The notes below the pieces were generated by a model. It ran no database searches, was not told the DNA's origin, and was given only the letters and a program-made list of their open reading frames with translations. The position numbers were made by a program, and so were the translations under genes. A stretch of 64,000 bases of DNA from Pirellulales bacterium (GTDB lineage Bacteria > Planctomycetota > Planctomycetia > Pirellulales > Thermoguttaceae), in contig JAFGRD010000028.1 of the NCBI GenBank assembly GCA_016935315.1, forward strand, positions 62,001-126,000, written 5' to 3'. Below, one piece after another: positions 20,660 to 30,721 of this stretch; the stretch's first letter is position 1; every line of letters starts with the position of its first letter.

Positions 20660-21826
20660 TCAATCGTAGAACCCGTATTCGTAGGCCGCGTCGAACAGGG
20701 CCACGATGTTTTCCGGGGGCACACCGGCCTGGATGTTGTGGACATTGTTGAAGACGTAGCCCCCGCCGGGCTTCCAAACGGCCAGATTGCGGCGGACGTG
20801 CTCCCGAACGCTCTGGGGCGTGGCCGTCGGCAGCACGTGCTGTGCATCGATCCCCCCACCCCAGAAAACGAGCCGGTCGCCGAATTGGGCCTTCAGCTCG
20901 GACGGGTCCATCTTCTCGGCGCTGATCTGGACGGGGTTCAGGGCGTGAATGCCGTTGTCCAGCAGATCGGGGATATACTCCAGGCAGGAACCGCAGGTGT
21001 GGTACCAGATTCTCGCGTCGGTCCGCGAGCGGATGTATTGCACCAACTGCTTCTGGCGGGGCTTGACCACCTCGCGGTAGAACGAGGGACGAAACAGCGG
21101 TCCCGTCTGGCCGGCCAGGTCGTCGCCGATCATGATCACGTCGACCAGGTCGCCCACCTCGTCGAGGAACACGCGAAACCAGTCGAGCCAGAATTGCAGC
21201 GTCCGATCGAGCAAGGCCTCGCAGAACTCCGGCTGCGTGAGCATGTCGATGAACCACTGCGGCAGCCCACGCATGTACCAGCAGGTCTCGTAGACCACGC
21301 CCGCGATGCCGCTGACCACGGCGTACGGGGTCTCGTTCCTCAGTTGCAGCGCCCGGTTGCGGAGCCCCTGGAAACGTCCCGAATCGTCGCCCCGGGGAAA
21401 CGGATACTCGGCAAGCTCTTCGAGGCTGCTGTGGGCCAGGGGGTGATGGGAGACGTCCATGTAGTAGGGCCGGTCGTCGGGCATCGACCAGGTGACGCCG
21501 AACTCGTCGGTCAGGTCGTGCCACAGACGGCCGTCCCGCTCGCGGGCGACGATCGTGCCGTCGAAACCGGCGGCAGCCCCGGCGGCAATATAGCGGGTAT
21601 CGACGTGGAACCGCTGAAGCAGTTGCTCGCACGGCCGGGCGAGTTGCTGGACGGCGTCCATAGTTTCCAGCTCGGCCTCGATCCCCAGGTGCGCCAGCAG
21701 CGCCTGGTAGGGGAACTTGTGGATGCCCGTCTGGTTGCCGCCCAGGTCGATCGGCACGCGGTCGGGCGTCTGGTGGTCGAGGGCTTTGAGCATCCGCTGG
21801 CGAGCGGTCATGGTCTCTCGGTGCAT
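20660..21826 (-). CDS. Uroporphyrinogen-decarboxylase-fold (URO-D/MtaA-like) protein
   Basis: 388 residues from ATG 21826, chosen because AGGAGG (21840-21835) is spaced 8 bases upstream; the longer frame only reads into the half hairpin element. MTARQRMLKALDHQTPDRVPIDLGG is the standard opening of URO-D superfamily proteins of the methyltransferase-like branch. WYHTCGSC carries the His-x-Cys metal-ligand motif of MtaA/MtbA-type cobalamin methyltransferases, and FWGGGIDAQHVLP is also typical. In such loci these proteins usually serve catabolism, not haem synthesis. It lies last in a minus-strand run with a GH2 glycosidase and a sodium symporter. The substrate is unknown; a methyl- or decarboxylation step is only family inference. 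Confidence 0.8.
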   Translation of the reverse strand: MHRETMTARQRMLKALDHQTPDRVPIDLGGNQTGIHKFPYQALLAHLGIEAELETMDAVQQLARPCEQLLQRFHVDTRYIAAGAAAGFDGTIVARERDGRLWHDLTDEFGVTWSMPDDRPYYMDVSHHPLAHSSLEELAEYPFPRGDDSGRFQGLRNRALQLRNETPYAVVSGIAGVVYETCWYMRGLPQWFIDMLTQPEFCEALLDRTLQFWLDWFRVFLDEVGDLVDVIMIGDDLAGQTGPLFRPSFYREVVKPRQKQLVQYIRSRTDARIWYHTCGSCLEYIPDLLDNGIHALNPVQISAEKMDPSELKAQFGDRLVFWGGGIDAQHVLPTATPQSVREHVRRNLAVWKPGGGYVFNNVHNIQAGVPPENIVALFDAAYEYGFYD

Positions 21827-21840
21827 GGCGGCTGCCTCCT

Positions 21841-21873
21841 TATTGATGTTTGCATCGTGAATGATCCAGGCCG
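21841..21873 (+). mobile_element. Left-half copy of the hairpin element (copy C)
   Basis: TATTGATGTTTGCATCGTGAATGATCCAGGCCG matches the left half of the element up to the start of its inner arm, then similarity stops. The outer tip directly abuts the AGGAGG ribosome-binding site (21835-21840) of the URO-D-like gene. About 30 bases further right lies a repeat-family-2 arm. Confidence 0.75.
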
Positions 21874-21901
21874 CTGCGCGTCCTTGCACTTTCATGTATG
21901 T

Positions 21902-21925
21902 CCAACATGCTCTTTTGCGAGTCCT
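21902..21925 (-). repeat. Single arm of repeat family 2 after the symporter stop codon
   Basis: Read on the minus strand, the symporter's TAA stop runs straight into GGACTCGCAAAAG, the same sequence that follows the moaD stop, continuing with diverged bases (AGCATGTTGG). No matching second arm is present. Confidence 0.7.
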
Positions 21926-23694
21926 TACCAGAAGATGACGACGAACAGGGCGACGCCGGCAATGACCAGCGTTCCCAGTGTGGCCGCCGGCTTGGAGTTT
22001 GCCAGGGCCATCTCCGGGCGGTCGGGAAGTCGTTTGGGCTCTTTCAACGGCGCCGCCAGCGTGATGGCCAGCATCGCCGCGCAGAGAATCAGAAACGTCA
22101 GCAGCACTTGAATCAGGAAATGGATGGCGGGGAAGCCGGCGTCGTCAAGCGGCGTGAAATGCTGGAACAAGCCGTAGATGATCGGTCCGCCGACCAGCGC
22201 CACCACGCCGGCGGCGCCGGGCGCTCGGGGGACCAGCAGCGCGATCACGAACGCGGCCACCACGCCCGGCCAGATGTAGCCCTGGAACTGCTGGATGAAC
22301 TGAAAAACGCCGCCGTAGCGCGGATCGTCGAGCGTCGGTGCGGCCAGGCAGGCGGCCACGACGAACAGCAGCGTCATCAGGCGCCCCAGCCATACCAGGT
22401 TGGTCTGCGACGCTCGGGGATTCAGCAGCCGCCGGTAGACGTCCATGGTGAAGATGGTCGACGCGGAGTTGAGCATGGATGCCAAGGAGCTGATCACGGC
22501 GCCGGCGATGGCGGCGAAGAGGAAGCCGCGCAAGCCCGGTGGCAACAGCCGCTTGATCAGCATCGGAAACGCCGCGTCGTACTTCCGCCCGACCAGCGGC
22601 TCGTCGCGGGCAGCGACACCGCGGTCGCCGGCCAGCGCGTCGATGCGCCGGTTGTGCGCGTCGATCTCCGCGAGCCGGTCGCCGTGGCGGGCCTTCCATT
22701 GCTCGTCCGGCCGGAATCGGACCAACTCGTCGGCGACCTGACCGGCCGGGGCCGCCAGGTGTTTCTCCAACAGCCGGGCGTTCTGCTTGTCTGCCTCGGC
22801 GTCGAGGGCCTCGGGAAAGGCCTGCTGGGCCATGATGCCCGGCATGACGATGGCAAACGGGACCAGCAGCCAGAGCGCGCCGGCGAATACCATGCCCATC
22901 TGTCCATGGTGGAGGGTCTTCGCCGCGAGGTTTCGCTGGACGATGAACTGGTTCAGCCCGCAGTAGTAGATGATGACGATCCACATGCCGCCGCCCACGC
23001 CCGTCCAGGGCAAGGTGGGGTCGCTGGCCGGCAGGATCATGTGCAGCCTCTCGGCGTTGGTCTCGGTGAACGCTTCCCACCCGCCGACCGAGTGCAGCCC
23101 GAGCGCGAAGATCAGCATGCCGCCGGCCAGCAGTGCCAGGCCCTGGACCAGGTCGGCCCAGGCCACGGCCTTCAGTCCTCCCCAGGTCGTGTAGACGGCC
23201 GCCACGGCTCCGATGCCCCAGACTCCCCAGCTCAGGTTCACGTCGAAGATGGTCCGCAGCGTCAGGCCGCCGGAGTAGAGCACGGCGGTCAGCAGCACGA
23301 CGACGTAGACGACAACGGTCAACAGCGCCATGATCACGCGCGCGGCGGAGTTGTAGCGATATTCGAGAAACTCGGGCATGGTGTAGATGCCCGCTCGAAG
23401 GAACCTGGGCAGGAAGGTGAAGGCGATGATCACGATGCCCACCGAGCCGGTCAGCTGCCAGGCGCTGACGGCCAGTCCCACGGTGCCGGCCCCCTGCCCG
23501 GCCATCCCGACCATTTGCTCCGTGGAGATATTGGCCGCCACAATCGACAGGCCGATCAGGGGCCACGTCAAACCGCGACCGGCCAGGAAGTAGTCTTCGC
23601 TGGTTTTCTCGCGACGGCTCTTGCACACGGCGAGCCCCACGACCGCCACGAAGAAGGCCAGGAAGAAAGCGATGTCGAGCGGATTGAGCACCAT
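21925..23694 (-). CDS. Sodium/solute symporter (SSS family, SGLT-like)
   Basis: 589 residues from ATG 23694 (MVLNPLDIAFFLAFF); a long upstream extension of the frame lies inside the glycosidase gene and is non-membrane in character. About 13-14 hydrophobic spans follow the LeuT-fold layout. EDYFLAGRGLTWPLIGLSIVAANIS near the N-terminus is the SSS hallmark, and SSLASMLNSASTIFTMDVY includes the Na2-site serines. A soluble insert (about residues 280-360) is polar and rich in Ala, Asp and Arg. It probably imports the sugar released by the GH2 enzyme, whose gene ends 26 bp upstream on the same strand. Confidence 0.9.
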   Translation of the reverse strand: MVLNPLDIAFFLAFFVAVVGLAVCKSRREKTSEDYFLAGRGLTWPLIGLSIVAANISTEQMVGMAGQGAGTVGLAVSAWQLTGSVGIVIIAFTFLPRFLRAGIYTMPEFLEYRYNSAARVIMALLTVVVYVVVLLTAVLYSGGLTLRTIFDVNLSWGVWGIGAVAAVYTTWGGLKAVAWADLVQGLALLAGGMLIFALGLHSVGGWEAFTETNAERLHMILPASDPTLPWTGVGGGMWIVIIYYCGLNQFIVQRNLAAKTLHHGQMGMVFAGALWLLVPFAIVMPGIMAQQAFPEALDAEADKQNARLLEKHLAAPAGQVADELVRFRPDEQWKARHGDRLAEIDAHNRRIDALAGDRGVAARDEPLVGRKYDAAFPMLIKRLLPPGLRGFLFAAIAGAVISSLASMLNSASTIFTMDVYRRLLNPRASQTNLVWLGRLMTLLFVVAACLAAPTLDDPRYGGVFQFIQQFQGYIWPGVVAAFVIALLVPRAPGAAGVVALVGGPIIYGLFQHFTPLDDAGFPAIHFLIQVLLTFLILCAAMLAITLAAPLKEPKRLPDRPEMALANSKPAATLGTLVIAGVALFVVIFW

Positions 23695-23720
23695 GGGATC
23701 ATCCTCAGGTCCTGCTTGCG

Positions 23721-26700
23721 TCACTGCGGGCAATCCGGCTCGTCGAGAACGACGTCCAGCTCCGCCACGGCGGCCCAGGGGTTGCCGTTGATTTCGCTGT
23801 GGGCAACCAGTTTCACCAACCGCCCGGCCACGGCCCGGTCGAACCGCACTGTTTGCCGCTGCGGGCTGTCGGGCCATGTTCCCGCGGCAATTGGCTTGCC
23901 CCACTTCTTGCCGTCGGGGCTGGTGTAGATCTCGTATTGTGCAATGCGGCCGTTGGCCATGTCCTGCCGCGGCAGATAGGTGATGCCGGCCAAGGCAACC
24001 GGTGTTCCCAGGTCGAGCACAAGCTGATGAGGATGTGGGCTCGGCTGCGGTTGCCACGCCGTGTGCCAGAGGGTCTGCGGGTTGCCGTCGATGGCAAGCC
24101 CGGCTTCATAGCCGGGCTGGGTGCTGTCGGAAGAAGCAGTCGCCCCAAGCCGTTCCAGCGTGGTCGCGGGGCGAAATAGACGGCCAATCGCGTCGACGTC
24201 AACCTCCGTCTGCGGATGGAACTCGTCGCCGGCCATGTAACGCAGCAGGCTATGCCGCAACTGCCGAGCGACGGGCCGATTGTCGAGGTCCGTGTCGAGG
24301 TCGATCGAGCAGGCCAGGAGACTGCCGCCGTGCACCCTGGCCTCGAACACCAGACCCAGCCGGCGATTGCTGAACCAGGTGTCGATCGGTTGGACAATGG
24401 GCCGGAGCTTCGGAGGCATCTCGTCGAGCACCATTGCGCCGCTGCGGCTGATCAGCTCCCACCACTGCCAGTTGCTGTGGTAGTCGGTGGGGAAGGTAGC
24501 CAGGGCCGGGTGTGTGGGCTCGCAGAGGATGCCCAGCGTGTGCGGGGCCTGGCCGCCGGTCCACGCCGTGTTCCAGAAGATCGACGAGAAGCCGATCTCC
24601 ACGCCGCCGGCGACCCGCTGGGGGTCCGGCAGCAAGAGAACCTTGCCACCGGCCTTCAGCCGCTGCCGCGACGCTTGGTCCAGCACGGCGGTCACGTGCA
24701 CGTCCGCCAGAGCAGGAGCGGGGCCAGCTTTCGGATAGACCCACAGGTCCCAGTCGTTCTCGAACGGCGTCCCGTCGATTCCCACCACCAGCCGCAGTTT
24801 CTGCGGCCGTTTCGCGGTGTCGAGAGGGAAGTCGAGGCGACCGATCGTGTTGAGTCGTCCCGTCGCGATGGTCTGGCCGGCCCATCGGCCGCCGCAGATC
24901 GCCCGGCCGGCCGCGTCGAGAACTTTCCAGGTGACATCGGCGTCGGTCAGATCGGCGGGGCCGAAATGGGCCACTTCCACCAGGGCCGTGCCATGCTCCG
25001 CCACAGTGAAGATCCGTTTGGGCAGCCGTGCCAGCGGTACGGTCGCGTTGCAGAAGCGTCGAAACTGCCCGGGCGAGACATAGGGCTTGTCGTCCCAGAA
25101 CGGGTCGAGCACGCCGACCAGCGCCGTCCCCTGGCCGGGAAAGTCGTGCAGGTCGAGCAGTTGGAACCCGCCGAAGCCCGGCGTCCGCAAGGCCGACTCG
25201 ATCTCCTCCTTGTAGCAGAGCGTCTGTAGCTTGCCCGAGGCCATCAGGAAGTCGCGGGCCTGGTCGCCCATGTGGTTTTCGCTGAGCGTGTCGCGGAAGA
25301 TCTCGAAGTTCTTGGCCTTCAGCACGCCGGTGTACTTGGAGATTTCGTCGAAGTTCGGGTAGACGCACCATTGGCCGATTTCGTGGGAGACGACCGGCAC
25401 CTCGTACTGAGCGGCGAAGGAGCGATAGTCGGTGGTCGTTTCCGGCGGGCGGGCGTTGATGCGGCTGCGCAGCCCCGCGCCCCATGCCTGGATGCGCGGC
25501 CCGGGCGTGTTGTGATACTGGTTTTCCGGGATCACCGGCCAGCCGGCGGCGCTGGTATACAGCCGCCGTGGGTCGATCCGTTTGCAGTGATTGACGAAAT
25601 CGCCCAGCCATCGATTCTGGTTGCGGCCTGCCGGCTCGTTGCCGTAGGCCAAGAGCATCAGCGAGGGGTGGTTGCCGTAGGCGCGGAGGATGCTCTCTGC
25701 CTCGGCGTACAACCAGGCGTCGATTGGCTTTCCGTCACCCACGGCCGATCCCTGGTTGGCCCACGCCGCGCACTCCACCTGGAAGTAGAAACCGGCCTCG
25801 TCGGCGGCAACGAACGCGGCCTCGGGCGGGCAGTGCGAATGGAACCGCATGTGGTTCAGACCGTGCGCCCGGCAGACCGCGATGATCCGCTTCCAGGGCG
25901 CGACGTCGGTTGGCGGATACCCGGTCAACGGAAAAATGCAACACTCCAACGTGCCGCGCAGAAAGAGCGGCCGGCCGTTGAGCACGAACTGCGTGCCCCG
26001 CGTCGTCAAATGCCGCATGCCGAACGCCACGGTTCGCCGGTCGGCATGGTGCATCTCGCGGGTGTTGGCGTCGAGCTCGACGCTCAGGCGATACAAGGCC
26101 GGGTGGAACTCGTCCCACAACTGGACGCCGTCGCCCATCGGGTAATCGAACTCGACGGTGGCCTGGTCCGCGGCCTCGAACCGCAGGGGAACCTGCTTTG
26201 GTGCCACCCGGTGTGGCGGAGCCGTATTGAAGCCCTCCGCGCGAACCGTCAGCGTGCCGTCTCCACCGCCGAAGGTCCGATTGCCGAGGACCACCCGGAC
26301 CTTGGCCGACTTGTCCGCGACGTTCGGGTAGACCTGGACGTCGTCGATCCAGACGCGATCGGTGGCCCGCAACTCGATGCGCCCGATCACGCCGTTCCAG
26401 TCGGTTTGGGTGTGGTCCGAGACACTGTGGGCGTTGACCCCCACGCCGATCTTCAGGCGGTTGTCCACGCGGAGGGTCAACGTGTGGTCCCGGCGGTTCT
26501 CGGCGCCGGGCACCAGGGCGCCGGTCAGGTCGTACTCGTGCGGCGTGCTCAGGCTGCTGCGCGACCCGATCGGCTTGCCGTTGACCCAAACGGTGGTGTC
26601 CCAATGGCAGCGCTGCAGATGCAGCGTGATGCGTTTGCCCTGCCATGGGCCGGGGACCGTCACGGTGCGCTGATACCAGGCCGGCCCCACGTAATGCCTC

Positions 26701-27092
26701 TGCGGCTGAAGCCAGAAGGGGACTTTCACGTTGCCCGGCCGGCGGTATCTCTCGTACGCCGGGTCGGTGAACCACGAGCGGTCGACGATGCCGCCGACCC
26801 AGTTGGTGTCGACCGATACCTCCTCGCCGAAGCCTTGTTCCTGGAGCGAGCCGGGCAGCTCGATTTGCCGGGGCAATTGCTGGTCGAACCACTTGCCCTC
26901 GACGCCGGCGTCGCCCGGATCGAGGCGGAACTGCCACGGGCCCGACAGATCGAGCCGCTCGCCCGCCACGGCCGACGTCGTCGCCGTCGCCGTCGCAAGC
27001 AGGAGCACCATCAGCAACCGCGGTATGCCGGCCGGTCCGGCGTTCCGCCTGGTTCCTTCGCCCAGCAGGCCCGTTAGCGGAGATACTCCCAT
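23721..27092 (-). CDS. Secreted glycoside hydrolase family 2 enzyme with C-terminal F5/8-type domain
   Basis: 1123 residues. GGAGGG precedes the ATG at 27092; a hydrophobic signal follows (PRLLMVLLLATATATTSAVAG). GH2 layout: sugar-binding sandwich (about 45-230), immunoglobulin-like domain (240-370), then the TIM barrel with Glu486 in YGNEPAG as acid/base and Glu571 in SHEIGQW as nucleophile. An uncharacterised beta-rich region follows, and residues about 1000-1120 form a discoidin-like carbohydrate-binding domain (AIDGNPQTLWHT...LVLDLG...ITYLPRQ). Likely releases galactosyl, glucuronyl or related sugars outside the cytoplasm; specificity cannot be read. First gene of a unit with the symporter and URO-D-like genes. 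Confidence 0.9.
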   Translation of the reverse strand: MGVSPLTGLLGEGTRRNAGPAGIPRLLMVLLLATATATTSAVAGERLDLSGPWQFRLDPGDAGVEGKWFDQQLPRQIELPGSLQEQGFGEEVSVDTNWVGGIVDRSWFTDPAYERYRRPGNVKVPFWLQPQRHYVGPAWYQRTVTVPGPWQGKRITLHLQRCHWDTTVWVNGKPIGSRSSLSTPHEYDLTGALVPGAENRRDHTLTLRVDNRLKIGVGVNAHSVSDHTQTDWNGVIGRIELRATDRVWIDDVQVYPNVADKSAKVRVVLGNRTFGGGDGTLTVRAEGFNTAPPHRVAPKQVPLRFEAADQATVEFDYPMGDGVQLWDEFHPALYRLSVELDANTREMHHADRRTVAFGMRHLTTRGTQFVLNGRPLFLRGTLECCIFPLTGYPPTDVAPWKRIIAVCRAHGLNHMRFHSHCPPEAAFVAADEAGFYFQVECAAWANQGSAVGDGKPIDAWLYAEAESILRAYGNHPSLMLLAYGNEPAGRNQNRWLGDFVNHCKRIDPRRLYTSAAGWPVIPENQYHNTPGPRIQAWGAGLRSRINARPPETTTDYRSFAAQYEVPVVSHEIGQWCVYPNFDEISKYTGVLKAKNFEIFRDTLSENHMGDQARDFLMASGKLQTLCYKEEIESALRTPGFGGFQLLDLHDFPGQGTALVGVLDPFWDDKPYVSPGQFRRFCNATVPLARLPKRIFTVAEHGTALVEVAHFGPADLTDADVTWKVLDAAGRAICGGRWAGQTIATGRLNTIGRLDFPLDTAKRPQKLRLVVGIDGTPFENDWDLWVYPKAGPAPALADVHVTAVLDQASRQRLKAGGKVLLLPDPQRVAGGVEIGFSSIFWNTAWTGGQAPHTLGILCEPTHPALATFPTDYHSNWQWWELISRSGAMVLDEMPPKLRPIVQPIDTWFSNRRLGLVFEARVHGGSLLACSIDLDTDLDNRPVARQLRHSLLRYMAGDEFHPQTEVDVDAIGRLFRPATTLERLGATASSDSTQPGYEAGLAIDGNPQTLWHTAWQPQPSPHPHQLVLDLGTPVALAGITYLPRQDMANGRIAQYEIYTSPDGKKWGKPIAAGTWPDSPQRQTVRFDRAVAGRLVKLVAHSEINGNPWAAVAELDVVLDEPDCPQ

Positions 27093-27382
27093 GGTTGTTC
27101 CCTCCGTCAGCAGTGGTGATCGTTCCTACAGAGCGAAAGCCGGCGGCGCCACACTTCTGTCGTCCTGCAGATGGTCTGCCGTCGTGCAGGTGGATCTGAC
27201 TGGCCGTCGCCCTTTTCGGCCGGGGGCCATCGGTCCCCAGGGCCCATCCGCGTGATACCGTTTTGAGCCGACTTTTGCAAGAGTCGAGGCTGCAGAAAAC
27301 GGCGGTCGCTTCCCGCGCAACAGCCACAGCGCGAAGCCGCGCGTATTCCTGAGAAACCACGGACCGTACGTCCCGGACCGGG

Positions 27383-28696
27383 CTAATCGTTGACGTAGGT
27401 TTCCAGGAACCGCGCCAGGCGGTGGAAGTCGGAACCGGGTTCGATGTAGCGGACCACGGTGACCAAGGTGGCCGGATCGACGAGCTGGTTGAACGGCACG
27501 TAGTTCAGATCGAGCTGCCCGGACACCGACACCATAACACCGTCGAGCCGCTTCTCGACCAGTGCCCGGTACGCCCCGACGCCGAGTTGGCTTCCCAGCA
27601 TCACGTCGAAGGCCTGCGGGCGCGCACAACGGCTTTCGTAGCCGAGCTGCAGGCCGGTGATCTTCCGCTTCCTGCCCGTCTGGCTCGTGTATTCCTTGCT
27701 GACCAGATCGGAGAAAAGGCGGCTGAGGTTCAGCTTGGAGATCGCGATGTGGCCGTGCTCGTCCCGGGGGACGCCTTCGATATGCTGGTAGGGCAAGTAT
27801 TCGGCCAACCCTTCGGCCAAGACGAGCACGCCGTATTGTTTCCCTTCGGCTTCCTCGCGCACCCGCATGGTGGCCACGATCCGCTTGACCACCTCGTCCA
27901 GATCCATCACGCGGCGGATGTGCTTCTTGCCGCTTTTTGGATCGATCGTCTCCTCGCTCGCTTCGTACTTGCCGGTGATGTCCTCCACGCTGATCACCAG
28001 GCTGGCCTCTCCGGCGATGGCGGCCCCATAGGCGAGCCAGCCGGCGCTGCGACCCATCGTCTCGGCGACAAAGTAACTCCGGGCGGCCTCGGCGTCGGCC
28101 AGCAGGTTGCGGATCTCGCCAGCCAGGGTTTCCACCGCGGTGAAGTAGCCGAACGTGAAGTCGATCCCCATGTAGTCGTTGTCGATCGTCTTCGGCAGGT
28201 GGACCACCGGAATGCGGTGGCTTCCCTCGGGCAGTTGCTCCTGGAAGAGCTTGAACTTGTTGGCCGTCTTCAGCGTGTCGTCGCCGCCGATGGAGATCAG
28301 CGCGTCGACGCCCAAGGAGACCAGGGCCTCGTGGACCGTCTTCAGCGGCTTGGTGCGCTGGGGATCCTTCAAGTGTTCCGGATCGGAGACCTCTTTGCCG
28401 GGATTGGCCCGGGCCGTGCCGATCAAGATGCCCTGGCTGTTGCGGGTGCGCTTCAGCACGTTGTGGGTGATTCGGATATAGTCGCGACCCTCGGCCATCG
28501 AGTAGTCCGGGCTGAACTCCATCAGGTGGGAGTAACCGTGCAACACGCCGAGCACGTCGATGTTGTTGCGCAGAAACGAGACCGCGGCAGTCGAGATCAC
28601 CGCATTAGCGGCTGGGGCGGGCCCCCCGGCGAAGAGGATGGCAACCCGGTGGATGCTCGATTCCGTTTGAGGTGGCCTGGACAAGGTCGTACTCAT
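27383..28696 (-). CDS. pfkA: 6-phosphofructokinase, PPi-dependent type
   Basis: 437 residues. PfkA-family motifs: LFAGGPAPAANAV in the phosphate-binding loop, ISIGGDDTL at 135-142 and LPKTIDNDYMGIDFTFGY at 167-184, plus the MGRSAGW fructose-6-phosphate motif. The second Asp of GGDD, where ATP enzymes have Gly, and PKTIDND are the established marks of pyrophosphate-dependent enzymes, so it likely uses PPi and works reversibly. The protein is longer than ATP-type PfkA, as PPi-PFKs often are. It sits 107 bp downstream of accC on the same strand, with a possible own promoter in the gap. Confidence 0.92.
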   Translation of the reverse strand: MSTTLSRPPQTESSIHRVAILFAGGPAPAANAVISTAAVSFLRNNIDVLGVLHGYSHLMEFSPDYSMAEGRDYIRITHNVLKRTRNSQGILIGTARANPGKEVSDPEHLKDPQRTKPLKTVHEALVSLGVDALISIGGDDTLKTANKFKLFQEQLPEGSHRIPVVHLPKTIDNDYMGIDFTFGYFTAVETLAGEIRNLLADAEAARSYFVAETMGRSAGWLAYGAAIAGEASLVISVEDITGKYEASEETIDPKSGKKHIRRVMDLDEVVKRIVATMRVREEAEGKQYGVLVLAEGLAEYLPYQHIEGVPRDEHGHIAISKLNLSRLFSDLVSKEYTSQTGRKRKITGLQLGYESRCARPQAFDVMLGSQLGVGAYRALVEKRLDGVMVSVSGQLDLNYVPFNQLVDPATLVTVVRYIEPGSDFHRLARFLETYVND

Positions 28697-28751
28697 GAAT
28701 CACTCCAATCTGTTCACTCGCGGTTCGTGATTACCCGTCGGTGCTCGGCCT

Positions 28752-28777
28752 TTTGCGGTCGCAAACCTTCTATTATA
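28752..28777 (-). promoter_or_regulatory. Putative -10 box and inverted repeat upstream of the phosphofructokinase gene
   Basis: On the minus strand a perfect TATAAT (28777-28772) lies about 75 bases before the start codon. Just downstream, at the expected transcription start, is TTTGCG-N2-CGCAAA (28765-28752), an inverted repeat suited to a regulator. No convincing -35 box is seen. Confidence 0.4.
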
Positions 28778-28803
28778 ACCATAGGACGAAACCGGGACAG
28801 GTC

Positions 28804-30147
28804 CTAGCTGGGCCAGGTCCGCTCGATGAAAGTCGTATCGACGCCGCCTTCCGAAAAGGCGGGGTGGTCGAGGATCTTTTGGTGCAGAGGGACCGTTGTC
28901 TTGACCCCCTCGATCCGCAGTTCGGCCAGGGCCCGCTTCATACAGTCGATCGCTTCCCGCCGGGTCGGCTGGTGCACGATCAGCTTGGCGATCATCGAGT
29001 CGTAGTAGGGCGAAACGGCGTAGCCGGCGTGGACGTGCGAGTCGAAACGGACTCCCAGTCCCCCGGGAATGATCATCCGCTCGATGACGCCGGGCGAGGG
29101 GCGGAAGTTCTTGCCCGGGTCCTCGGCGTTGATCCGGCACTCGATCGCCGCCCCGTCTTGGCGAATGTCTTCCTGCTTGAAGGGCAACGGCTCGCCCGCC
29201 GCGACCCGAATCTGCGCTTTGATCAAGTCGATCCCGGTGATCATTTCCGTCACGGGGTGCTCCACTTGGATTCGGGCGTTGAGCTCGATGAAGTAGAAGT
29301 GCCCTCGGGGGTCGACGATGAACTCTACCGTGCCGGCGTTGGTGTAGTTGACGGCCTTGACCAGGCGGACCGCTGCCTCGCACATTGCGGACCGGGTTTT
29401 CCTGTCCAGGTGCGGGGCCGGGCTCTCCTCGATCAGCTTCTGGTGACGCCGCTGCATCGTACAATCGCGTTCCCACAGGTGAACAACGTTTCCATCCAGG
29501 TCGGCCAGCACCTGCACCTCGACGTGCCGCGGGTGCTCGACGTATTTTTCCAGATAGATGTCGGCGTTGCCGAACGCCGCCTCGGCCTCCGCCTGGGCTT
29601 GCTGCAGGGCCGATTTCAGCGCCAGGTCGTTCAAGGCCACCCGCATCCCCCGACCACCCCCACCCGCCGCCGCCTTGATCAACACCGGGAAGCCGAGCTC
29701 GTGCGCCAGTGAAACCGCCTGGGCTTCGCTGCCGACGAGTCCCTCGCTGCCGGGCACGGTGGGCACTTTCGATTCGGCGGCCAGCCGCCGGGCGGCGTTC
29801 TTGTCGCCCACCAGCGACATCGCTAAATGGGAGGGACCGATGAACTCAATGTTGCAGCTTCGGCAAACGTCGGCAAAATGGGCGTTTTCGGCCAGGAATC
29901 CGTAGCCCGGGTGAATCGCCTGAACGTTGCCGATCTCCGCCGCGCTGATCACGCGGTCGATCTTCAAATAGCTGTCGGCGGCCTTGGCCGGCCCCACGCA
30001 AATCGCCTCGTCGGCCAGCTCCAGGTAGGCGGCGCCGCGATCGGCCTCGCTGAAAATGGCCACCGTCTCGACGCCCAATTCACGGCAGGCACGGAGTATC
30101 CGCAGGGCGATCTCACCACGATTGGCAACCAGAATCCGCTTGAACAT
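28804..30147 (-). CDS. accC: Acetyl-CoA carboxylase, biotin carboxylase subunit
   Basis: 447 residues, the normal AccC length. It opens [20 protein letters not shown]; the ATP-grasp glycine-rich loop is [13 protein letters not shown], and the catalytic region holds [16 protein letters not shown], which binds ATP-Mg and orients the carboxylation arginine. It carboxylates the biotin on AccB with ATP and bicarbonate for malonyl-CoA synthesis. Its start is 3 bp after the accB stop, so the two are tightly coupled. Confidence 0.97.
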   Translation of the reverse strand: MFKRILVANRGEIALRILRACRELGVETVAIFSEADRGAAYLELADEAICVGPAKAADSYLKIDRVISAAEIGNVQAIHPGYGFLAENAHFADVCRSCNIEFIGPSHLAMSLVGDKNAARRLAAESKVPTVPGSEGLVGSEAQAVSLAHELGFPVLIKAAAGGGGRGMRVALNDLALKSALQQAQAEAEAAFGNADIYLEKYVEHPRHVEVQVLADLDGNVVHLWERDCTMQRRHQKLIEESPAPHLDRKTRSAMCEAAVRLVKAVNYTNAGTVEFIVDPRGHFYFIELNARIQVEHPVTEMITGIDLIKAQIRVAAGEPLPFKQEDIRQDGAAIECRINAEDPGKNFRPSPGVIERMIIPGGLGVRFDSHVHAGYAVSPYYDSMIAKLIVHQPTRREAIDCMKRALAELRIEGVKTTVPLHQKILDHPAFSEGGVDTTFIERTWPS

Positions 30148-30150
30148 CGA

Positions 30151-30654
30151 TCACTCCCGTGTGTCCACCTTGAACACGGGCTGCCCAAACTCCACCGGCT
30201 CCCCGTTTTCGACCAAAACCGCAACGATCTTGCCCGACACCTCGGCCGGAATCTGGTTGAACACCTTCATGGCTTCCACGATGCACACGGTCGTCTCCGG
30301 CCCCACATGGTCGCCGACCTTGACGTACGGCGGGGAGTCGGGATCGGGAGAGGCATAGAACGTGCCGACCATCGGGCTGCGGATCAGGACCGCGTGGTCC
30401 GCTTCCGCAGTCGTCTGGGGCGCGGGCGCCGCGGGCTGCGAGACGTTCGGCGGCGCCGAAGTGGACGCCGGGGCCAGCAGGTTCGGCGACCCCTCGATCC
30501 CGATCGCCGCACCGGGCCTACCCCGCCGCAGTTGGATTCGCGTCTCACCCTGCCGCAGGTCGACCTCGTTGAGATCGTATTCCTGCATCAGCTCGACCAG
30601 GCGCCGAATCTCTTGTACGTCGAAAACGTCTTGCTTCGGGGAAGAACCGGCCAT
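30151..30654 (-). CDS. accB: Acetyl-CoA carboxylase biotin carboxyl carrier protein
   Basis: 167 residues from ATG 30654 ([16 protein letters not shown]), supported by GGAG eight bases upstream; longer in-frame sequence has no similarity. N-terminal helix [18 protein letters not shown], an Ala/Pro-rich linker (about 60-85), then the biotinyl domain with [11 protein letters not shown], Lys130 being the biotin site. It lies between the Xaa-Pro peptidase gene and accC, a common peptidase-accB-accC order, though efp is missing here. Confidence 0.96.
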   Translation of the reverse strand: MAGSSPKQDVFDVQEIRRLVELMQEYDLNEVDLRQGETRIQLRRGRPGAAIGIEGSPNLLAPASTSAPPNVSQPAAPAPQTTAEADHAVLIRSPMVGTFYASPDPDSPPYVKVGDHVGPETTVCIVEAMKVFNQIPAEVSGKIVAVLVENGEPVEFGQPVFKVDTRE

Positions 30655-30721
30655 GCCGAGTCTCCAGTCGTTAGTGGGTCGGCCACCCGCTGCCGGCGCG
30701 AGGACTGTCCGTCCACCCGGC

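Noticed and set aside
21898-23928. Very long open frame on the plus strand opposite the sodium symporter
   Set aside because: The minus strand encodes a convincing SSS transporter with conserved motifs; the antisense frame is a G+C-driven shadow rich in Gln, His, Asp and Arg with no domain.
25272-27077. 601-codon open frame opposite the GH2 gene
   Set aside because: It is the mirror of a gene with both catalytic glutamates in place; its composition is artificial and it has no start signal.
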